Source: Exiguobacterium sp. 9-2
GTDB taxonomy: Bacteria > Bacillota > Bacilli > Exiguobacteriales > Exiguobacteriaceae
Assembly: GCF_036287235.1 (NCBI RefSeq)
Contig: NZ_CP142850.1
Span: forward strand, 1,815,127-1,879,126
DNA: 64,000 nt
Reading direction: 5' to 3'
Part shown: in pieces, positions 63,947 through 64,000 of the stretch
How positions within the stretch are numbered: the stretch's first letter is position 1
Layout of the letters: each line of letters starts with the position of its first letter
Program-made: the position numbers and the translations under genes
Notes under the pieces: generated by a model
What the model saw: the letters and a program-made list of their open reading frames with translations, nothing else
The model's database searches: none
Told to the model about the DNA's origin: nothing

Positions 63947-64000
63947 TCACACACGTTTACGGATGACGTGGAAATCGAACTTATCTGCTCGGAAATAGTT
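63947..64000 (-). CDS. C-terminal end of a GntR-family regulator (partial)
   Basis: The last 17 codons of a minus-strand gene cut by the window edge. They read NYFRADKFDFHVIRKRV and stop; R-A-D-x-F/Y-x-F-x-V-x3-R is the usual closing strand of GntR regulators with a UTRA ligand domain. Its place directly before nupN suggests control of the nucleoside importer. Identification from so few residues is tentative. Confidence 0.5.
   Translation of the reverse strand, partial: NYFRADKFDFHVIRKRV

Overview
The window looks like a chromosomal core segment of a low-to-middle GC Firmicute of class Bacilli. The gene order follows the Bacillus subtilis trp-to-rec region almost step for step: gpsB-ypsA, mrfAB, recU-ponA, nth-dnaD-asnS-aspB-ypmBA-dinG, panDCB-birA-cca-bshA, ypjA-qcrCBA-ypiF, ypiB-ypiA-aroABC-cheR-ndk-hepT-menG-hepS-hbs, yphFE-gpsA-der-rpsA-plsC-cmk-dgrA-prsW, ypdA-gudB, ypbH, recQ-ypbB-fer. 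Sporulation genes that sit inside these blocks in Bacillus (spoIVA next to hbs, sleB/ypeB next to prsW) are absent. A non-sporulating relative such as Exiguobacterium is therefore the best guess; this is inference from gene order and protein similarity recalled from memory, not from a search. No rRNA, tRNA, insertion sequence, prophage or CRISPR array was seen.

Layout. 1-5.9 kb: a secreted 3D-domain wall protein with WalR-like boxes upstream, a small DUF2187-like protein, a CoA-pyrophosphatase-type Nudix enzyme, an orphan FAD monooxygenase, a NERD-like protein, gpsB and ypsA. 5.9-15.5 kb: DNA repair and wall synthesis (mrfB, mrfA, ponA with a 17-unit acidic repeat tail, recU), then yppE, a DUF3800 gene preceded by a possibly structured 170-nt leader, nth and dnaD. 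15.6-27.2 kb: asnS, aspB, ypmB, ypmA, dinG, then panBCD behind a long leader ending in an intrinsic terminator, and a birA-cca-bshA operon. 27.4-32.3 kb: a YitT-family membrane protein, a YugP-type protease, ypjA and the menaquinol:cytochrome c reductase operon. 32.4-42 kb: ypiB-ypiA, aroABC, cheR, ndk, the menaquinone side-chain genes hepS-menG-hepT, and hbs. 42-49.4 kb: yphF-yphE-gpsA-der, rpsA, plsC-cmk, dgrA and prsW. 49.5-58.6 kb: asparaginase with a tiny coupled upstream ORF, bacillithiol disulfide reductase, glutamate dehydrogenase, ddl, ypbH, a MerR/B12 regulator of the CarH type, a truncated YpbE-like membrane protein, recQ and ypbB. 58.7-64 kb: ferredoxin and a complete BMP-family nucleoside ABC importer (nupN-O-P-Q) with the tail of a GntR regulator upstream.

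Most of the window is housekeeping. The parts that deserve a second look are the CarH-like regulator, the panB leader, the DUF3800 leader, the mini-ORF in front of ansA, the hypermutable-looking ponA repeat, and a set of WalR and CcpA operator candidates. Many starts were moved downstream from the longest open frame on the basis of Shine-Dalgarno (SD) spacing and family length; several genes use TTG or GTG.
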